DNA of 60,825 nt from Desulfosporosinus sp. FKB (lineage in GTDB: Bacteria > Bacillota > Desulfitobacteriia > Desulfitobacteriales > Desulfitobacteriaceae). Below the pieces are notes generated by a model. The model was not told where the DNA came from, ran no database searches, and saw nothing but the letters and a program-made list of their open reading frames with translations. Of the stretch, positions 56,755 to 60,825 are shown piece by piece. The stretch lies in NCBI RefSeq assembly GCF_002196705.1, contig NZ_NADJ01000025.1, positions 1 through 60,825 on the forward strand, given 5' to 3'. The translations under genes and the position numbers were made by a program. The stretch's first letter is position 1. The number at the start of each line of letters is the position of its first letter.

Positions 56755-57111
56755 TTAATGGCCACATTCGTTATGTTGCATATGTTCATTACAAACAGCA
56801 CCGTTAGTTTTGAGAGTACCTTGCAGATATTGCTCTGCAACGCTCTGGGCATGTCCCCCGGCGCCTGTTATCACTTGAATTCCCTTTTCATTAAATATTT
56901 CTATTGCGCCACCGCCCATACCACCTGAAACAATAACTTCTACTCCTAAGTCATTTAAAAAGTTGGGTAAAAAGCCAGGCTTATGCCCAGGGTTTAGTAA
57001 TGATTCGACGTTAACAATTTGATTATTTTCCACAGAAAAAATACTGAAACTACGGCAATGACCAAAATGCTCGGCAACCATACCATTATCACTGGCAACT
57101 GCAATTTTCAC
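56755..57111 (-). CDS. NifX/NifB-type iron-molybdenum cofactor-binding domain protein
   Basis: A 118-residue protein of the dinitrogenase iron-molybdenum cofactor family: KIAVASDNGMVAEHFGHCR, then VIVSGGMGGGAIEIF, then ITGAGGHAQSVAEQYL. Stand-alone members occur in many anaerobes without nitrogenase and are thought to handle metal clusters. The C-terminal tail is rich in His and Cys (CNEHMQHNECGH), which suggests metal binding. The GTG start has AGGGGGT upstream. Confidence 0.85.
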   Translation of the reverse strand: MKIAVASDNGMVAEHFGHCRSFSIFSVENNQIVNVESLLNPGHKPGFLPNFLNDLGVEVIVSGGMGGGAIEIFNEKGIQVITGAGGHAQSVAEQYLQGTLKTNGAVCNEHMQHNECGH

Positions 57112-57112
57112 T

Positions 57113-57265
57113 TTAGAATACCCCCTTATGTTCTTGCAGTAATTCTTTCTGTGTCATAAATTTGTCAATGTTCTGGTCTACAGGATTTGCTCTGTTACAA
57201 ACCCCGGTTTCTTTTCCCCTAGAGAGTCCTCGTGTCCTTTGCCCCATCATATTTTTCCCTGGCAT
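57113..57265 (-). CDS. small basic protein before the NifX-like gene
   Basis: A 50-residue protein beginning MPGKNMMGQRTRGLSRGKE, one base before the NifX-like gene. Short proteins with an MPG...G..RG start, often DUF5320-like, commonly precede such genes. The ATG at 57265 has GGGGGT upstream; the frame extends further without support. Its role is unknown. Confidence 0.6.
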   Translation of the reverse strand: MPGKNMMGQRTRGLSRGKETGVCNRANPVDQNIDKFMTQKELLQEHKGVF

Positions 57266-57284
57266 TCGGATTACCCCCTTCTTA

Positions 57285-57340
57285 TTATTGACATATACCT
57301 TTTTGGTCAATTATACTTGATTTTGAACATATGTCAATAA
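57285..57340 (-). promoter_or_regulatory. promoter and flanking dyad of the NifX-like operon
   Basis: On the minus strand TTGACA (57332-57337) and a perfect TATAAT (57310-57315) are 16 bases apart. A perfect 12-base inverted repeat, TTATTGACATAT at 57285-57296 and ATATGTCAATAA at 57329-57340, flanks the -10 region and includes the -35. It looks like an operator for a dimeric or tetrameric regulator. Confidence 0.65.
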
Positions 57341-57435
57341 TGATTTTGACTAATTCTTTTTCCTCTATTAATACTCGATAGAATTAGCAAAATCGCTTGA
57401 ACATAACATTGCCATGGAAAGGAGAGGATTATAAT

Positions 57436-57907
57436 ATGCTTTCCTGAAGATCCAAAGGATACAGGAATTTTTGTTTATGAATTTCCAGTTTCCAGTCCTA
57501 CTTTAACGTTATCTGCTGAGGCAATAAAAATAGCACTCAACACGTTTAACGACCGCATATTTAAAAATTACAAACTTCAATTTGAAATTGTGAATTATGG
57601 AACTGACACAATTTGTTTAGAGGGCCCAACAACAGTAGAACAAACTCAATTTTGTTTTCATTTTTGTAATACAAGACAGGGTATTTATTTGGAGCGGCTT
57701 ATATTACCCTCACAGTATATGAGAAAGAGAATTGGGTCTTTTTGTGTTCAATGGCTGCAAGAATTTGCTCGTGATTTTGGCTTCAAATACATTGTTCTCG
57801 GTTCAGTTGCCGAAGCTCGCTTTTTCTGGACCAAAATGGGATTTAGATCTCTTACAGCAAAAGAATTATATAAATTCCCTGGTTACCAAGGACGATACAC
57901 TCACTAG
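57436..57907 (+). pseudogene. GNAT-like acetyltransferase, frameshift at codon 2
   Basis: A ribosome site GGAGAGG precedes ATG at 57436, but that frame stops after three codons. One base later (57440) a frame of about 156 codons opens: FPEDPKDTGIFVYEF to FPGYQGRYTH. Its second half (IYLERLILPSQYMRKRIG; GFKYIVLGSVAEARFFWTKMGF) is GNAT-like, including the acetyl-CoA loop region. A single extra C after the ATG would explain this. It may be a recent mutation or a sequencing error. A GTG at 57590 could start a short form. Confidence 0.6.
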
Positions 57908-57976
57908 CATAGACCAGCAAACGTTATTTACTTGCGGTGGTCTAACAAAGTACTGAGTAATTATGTGACATAAAGC

Positions 57977-58921
57977 TTAGCAGGAGACAACTCTGTTTCG
58001 ACCTTTAGACTTCGCTTCAAATAATGCTTTATCCAGCCTTATTATAACTTGGTCAGTATTTTCGTTTGGTTTATATTCCCCAACTCCTAAACTAATGGTT
58101 ATTTTTTGTCCTATTCCAAAGTCATGTTCTTGGATTACGCTTCTTATTTTACCGGCAACCTTTCTCGCGTCCTCTAACTCCGATCCATTTAGAATAATGA
58201 TAAATTCTTCTCCGCCCCAACGAAATAAGCGATCTGTTTTTCTAATATTCATCAATACTAAATCAGAAATATGCCGTAAAATAAGATCACCCATTTTATG
58301 CCCATAACGATCATTGATCATCTTAAAATGATCAATATCAAAGAATATCAAGGAAAATGAGATGTTATGATTTTCCTTATCCTTAATGACTAGGTTAAGA
58401 TCATCATTAAATTTTCTGCGGTTATATACCCCAGTCAAGGCATCCAACGTTGCCATTTTTTCAAGCTTATTATTCATAACCTTTAGCTCATTAATATAAG
58501 TTTTCAACTGACTTTCATACTCTTTTTTTTCTGTTATATCACGGGTTGTCCCTATGTAACCGATGAATCGTTCTTCTTCAAACATCGGCTTAGAAGATAC
58601 TTCAAACCATTTGACAAATCCGTTCTTACAAACAAATTGGACATCATATAAGATTATTTCTTCGGAATCTCCATCTATTCGTTTTTGGACACGCGGCATG
58701 GACTGATTGATAAACTGATTTCTAGACTCTTCAGCCAAAAACTCCGGCATTTTATGTCCTATTAAATCACCAGCATCATAACCTGTCATCTCCTTAACGT
58801 TTGGGCTTACAAAGGTAAAAACGAAATCCTTAGTCATTTCCCAAACTACATCTTTAATATTTTCAATGATATACTTATACCGATTAAATTGATGGTGTTG
58901 AAAATTCATATCCTCTTCCAT
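57977..58921 (-). CDS. PAS-domain diguanylate cyclase
   Basis: A 314-residue soluble protein with a PAS domain (about residues 15-140, ending in the GTTRDITEKK of a PAC motif), a short coiled linker and a GGDEF domain. The active loop is RWGGEEF, and an RxxD inhibitory site (RKTD) lies exactly five residues before it, so product feedback is expected. I chose ATG 58921 (GAGGG six bases upstream) over the TTG at 58927. Confidence 0.88.
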   Translation of the reverse strand: MEEDMNFQHHQFNRYKYIIENIKDVVWEMTKDFVFTFVSPNVKEMTGYDAGDLIGHKMPEFLAEESRNQFINQSMPRVQKRIDGDSEEIILYDVQFVCKNGFVKWFEVSSKPMFEEERFIGYIGTTRDITEKKEYESQLKTYINELKVMNNKLEKMATLDALTGVYNRRKFNDDLNLVIKDKENHNISFSLIFFDIDHFKMINDRYGHKMGDLILRHISDLVLMNIRKTDRLFRWGGEEFIIILNGSELEDARKVAGKIRSVIQEHDFGIGQKITISLGVGEYKPNENTDQVIIRLDKALFEAKSKGRNRVVSC

Positions 58922-59282
58922 TGACAACCCTCTTTAATTTCAGTATCTTTTGCAACAAATCAACCCTGCTTGCTTATCTCATTTTAAGTTATTCCTTGAA
59001 ATTACAAATTTCAATTCAACATTTTTCCTAAATATTCCTTCTTGAATGTCCAATATGTAACAAAAAAGTAACATTCTCAGGAAAGTATTTTAGTCTTCTC
59101 GAGAATTCAGACTAAAGCAGGGTAACAACAAAGGAGCGCTGCAAACTGAATCCTTGGGAAGCTGACTTTTGATGTATACAACGCTAAAAAAGCCCAATAT
59201 AAATGATTTTCTTCGAATTGCTATCATTTTTCTGCATATTAATTGTATCTTACAGTTTAGCTGGGAAAATAATTTTGACTCT
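58922..59282. other. intergenic with one hairpin
   Basis: The region upstream of the cyclase is AT-rich. It contains one stem (TTTAGTCT 59089-59096 with AGACTAAA 59109-59116). A plus-strand frame at 59169 runs through a terminator and lacks a ribosome site, so I do not call it. Confidence 0.4.
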
Positions 59283-59335
59283 AAGAAGCGAAAAAATAAC
59301 GTCTATCTTTTAAAGACGTTATTTTTTCGCTTCTT
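59283..59335 (-). terminator. very strong terminator after the 145-residue protein
   Basis: A perfect 22-pair stem (59283-59304 with 59314-59335) with a nine-base loop and A/T-rich arms lies 22 bases after the stop at 59357. Confidence 0.85.
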
Positions 59336-59356
59336 GATATATTTTCTTTTTCAAGA

Positions 59357-59794
59357 TCAGGCTGTTTGCTGAACGCAAAGTCTAGGATACCTAAACCCTG
59401 CATCTTTGGCCATAGCCAAAAATAGATCTTTGTCACAATCAACCGTAATTTTAAAATAGGACAATTCCTTAAAGTGAGTATCTGTACACTCTCGAATATC
59501 GACCTGCCATTGAATTCCCAGTCCTTTAGTAAAGGTCAATATCCTCGCCAAATATTCGAAACTTACACGAACCATACCCAGGGGAGTTACATCCTCATCA
59601 TTTTGAGCAACAATTTTATTAATTACTTGAATCTCCATTTTTTGAGGTATCTCGCCGCCTGTTTGAATAAGTTTTGTAATTAGATCATTATAAACTTGTT
59701 GATACTCTTGGAGTTCCTCTTCTCTTAGTTCTCTTACACAACTGTCTTGACCCTTTAACGTAAATCGTTTTATAAATTCGGCACATTTTTTCAT
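59357..59794 (-). CDS. protein of unknown function
   Basis: A soluble 145-residue protein beginning MKKCAEFIKRFTLKG, with ATG at 59794 behind AAGGAGGG. It has a charged helical N-terminal half and a strand-rich C-terminal half (VRVSFEYLARILTFTKG; YFKITVDCDKDLFLAM). I do not recognise a family. It stands alone between a terminator and a region of inverted repeats. Confidence 0.65.
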   Translation of the reverse strand: MKKCAEFIKRFTLKGQDSCVRELREEELQEYQQVYNDLITKLIQTGGEIPQKMEIQVINKIVAQNDEDVTPLGMVRVSFEYLARILTFTKGLGIQWQVDIRECTDTHFKELSYFKITVDCDKDLFLAMAKDAGFRYPRLCVQQTA

Positions 59795-60012
59795 AGAAAG
59801 TCCCTCCTTGTTAAAGTTCTAACATTCACATGATCTTCTCGAAAAATCTAAAATCTATATGTGATTTACTATTCCTTTTTTCCACCTTGATCTTACTTAA
59901 ATGGTACCACCGGAAATGGTTTCGTGTCTATAGTATCGATTTATCTTGACAATCAATTATTTATATTCCAATCCATTGTGTTCTTCTCAAATATAGCAGC
60001 CAAAAACTTATT

Positions 60013-60067
60013 AAGCCATTGACGGCCGAGTGTCCCTTCTCGCCGTCAATGGCTTCAGGGACACTCG
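60013..60067. repeat. interleaved perfect inverted repeats
   Basis: Four arms occur in the order A-B-A'-B'. A (60013-60026) pairs with A' (60042-60055) over 14 bases, and B (60027-60037) with B' (60057-60067) over 11 bases. The gaps are 0, 4 and 1 bases. Both stems are perfect but overlap, so in RNA only one could fully form. It lies between thiE and the unknown gene; on the minus strand the second stem is followed by AATAAGTTTTT and may terminate thiE. Confidence 0.8.
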
Positions 60068-60129
60068 ACCAATCCACACTACCTATTTTCATTCTTCCTA
60101 TAGCGTATTAAGCGATATGAGGAGTCTTA

Positions 60130-60714
60130 TCAAACTTTCTTTTTCAAGATGCTGCTTAACCTCATAATAGTACCGTGAATATCCTCACTGCCAACAATCT
60201 CGGTAACTAAGGCCACAGTCTCAGCGCCGTTTTTGACTACGTCAGATAAATTATGCTCCTTGATTCCGCCAATGGTAACAAAAGGAATATTCAAGTTTTC
60301 AACCACATAACGCAGGTATTCTAAACCGACGGGAGCACAGACGTCGGTTTTCGTCTGAGTTTTATAAATTGGACCAACACCAATATAATCCGCTCCTTCC
60401 CTTACTGCAGCTTGGGCTTGTTCTGGGGAATGAGTAGACAGACCAATTATGCGATTCGGCCCCACAATCTCTCGCACAACCTTAACAGGCAGATCGTCTT
60501 GGCCAACGTGAACCCCGTCAGCATCAACAGCTAGGGCTAAATCGAGATGATCGTTGACAATAAATAAGGCTCCAGCCTCACGAGTCATCTTTCTTAAAGC
60601 CAGACATTCTTCATACATAGCCTTCATCTTTTTCGATTTTTCCCGATACTGCAGAATTTTTACACCGCTCGTAAGAATCTGCTTGCCTACTTCTACGTTA
60701 CTGAAGTTTCGCAC
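60130..60714 (-). CDS. thiE: thiamine-phosphate synthase, N-terminus short
   Basis: ThiE joins HMP pyrophosphate with thiazole phosphate. Motifs are LQYREK, FIVNDHLDLAL, DGVHVGQDDLP, VGPIYKTQTKTD and VTIGGI. At 194 residues it lacks about 15-20 N-terminal residues including the first strand (YLVTD-type). The GTG at 60714 directly follows a TAG in the same frame and has only a weak ribosome site. The residues just before that stop (ELELIY) look like the missing strand, so a small deletion or frame damage is possible. Confidence 0.82.
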   Translation of the reverse strand: MRNFSNVEVGKQILTSGVKILQYREKSKKMKAMYEECLALRKMTREAGALFIVNDHLDLALAVDADGVHVGQDDLPVKVVREIVGPNRIIGLSTHSPEQAQAAVREGADYIGVGPIYKTQTKTDVCAPVGLEYLRYVVENLNIPFVTIGGIKEHNLSDVVKNGAETVALVTEIVGSEDIHGTIMRLSSILKKKV

Positions 60715-60825
60715 CTAATAAATCAGCTCTAATTCCGGCTTAATTGGGTCAAACAGATATAAAAATTCCGCATGAACACAGGGTTTTGGTATAATTTGAT
60801 TGCGTACAAATCTACCAAAATTGAG
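60715..60825 (-). CDS. possible C-terminal fragment cut by the window edge
   Basis: A 36-codon open frame enters from the right edge and ends with TAG at 60715-60717, immediately before the thiE GTG. It ends EFLYLFDPIKPELELIY. It may be the tail of an upstream gene or the damaged N-terminus of thiE. A plus-strand TATAAT with an upstream TG (60790-60795) suggests the region may instead hold a promoter leading out of the window. Confidence 0.3.
   Translation of the reverse strand, partial: LNFGRFVRNQIIPKPCVHAEFLYLFDPIKPELELIY

Noticed and set aside
57590-57907. A complete 105-residue acetyltransferase starting at GTG 57590
   Set aside because: The same frame continues upstream with protein-like sequence for another 50 codons to a ribosome site, so the GTG is internal to a longer, frameshifted gene.
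59169-59372. 67-codon plus-strand frame
   Set aside because: It crosses the perfect terminator at 59283-59335 and enters the next gene on the other strand; no ribosome site.
60013-60067. Classical H-type pseudoknot
   Set aside because: The connecting loops are far too short to span stems of 11 and 14 pairs, so two alternative hairpins are more realistic.

Overview
The window reads as a chromosomal segment of an anaerobic, spore-forming, low-to-medium GC Firmicute of the Desulfosporosinus/Desulfitobacterium (Peptococcaceae) type. The reasons are gene content and style: a complex I operon without the NADH-input genes, DMSO-reductase-type molybdoenzymes with a TorD chaperone, CotJC-like and Spo0E-like sporulation proteins, strong GGAGG ribosome binding sites, many GTG/TTG starts and T-box/riboswitch leaders. 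The species name is an inference from these traits; no database was searched.

Layout from left to right, with most genes on the minus strand. 1-4246: nuoJ (cut by the window edge), I, H, D, C, B, A. 4247-7952: a structured intergenic region, a CBS-GGDEF protein, a small unknown protein, an HD-GYP protein and a small XRE regulator with a palindrome over its ribosome binding site. 8267-9219: gene debris, including a partial near-identical copy of the cotJC-like gene found at 19.4-20.0 kb, a broken dapA and a frameshifted lipoprotein. 9356-18209: two DMSO-reductase-family catalytic subunits, one exported by Tat and one without a signal, with two four-cluster ferredoxin subunits, one membrane anchor, a TorD-type chaperone and a PucR-type regulator. 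Divergent from these is a membrane protein with the histidine spacing of a di-heme cytochrome b.

20048-29046: the purine operon purE-B-C-F-M-N-H-D behind a sigma-A promoter and a guanine-type riboswitch. 29196-33146: an exonuclease, a Spo0E-like peptide, a lipoprotein, a zinc ribbon and two membrane proteins. 33256-43261: ethanolamine use (permease, EutW sensor kinase, EutV ANTAR antiterminator, EutA, EutB, EutC) followed upstream by guaA and hpt. No microcompartment genes are present. 43469-45654: a membrane-anchored unknown and an MFS exporter. 46097-52874: the complete trpEGDCFBA operon behind a tryptophan T-box. 53021-60825: small genes including micropeptides, a truncated DTW protein, NudC, a cysteine-cluster protein, a ferredoxin, a NifX-like protein, a frameshifted acetyltransferase, a PAS-GGDEF cyclase, interleaved inverted repeats and an N-terminally short thiE.

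Regulation is largely at RNA level: a guanine riboswitch (pur), a T-box (trp), and terminators that overlap hexaloop hairpins in front of the permease and eutW, as expected for EutV control. A structured repeat occurs three times between genes with compensatory changes. The parts most worth a second look are that repeat, the interleaved palindromes near 60.04 kb, the paired exported/cytoplasmic molybdoenzymes beside a putative di-heme cytochrome b, and the ethanolamine cluster without a shell.
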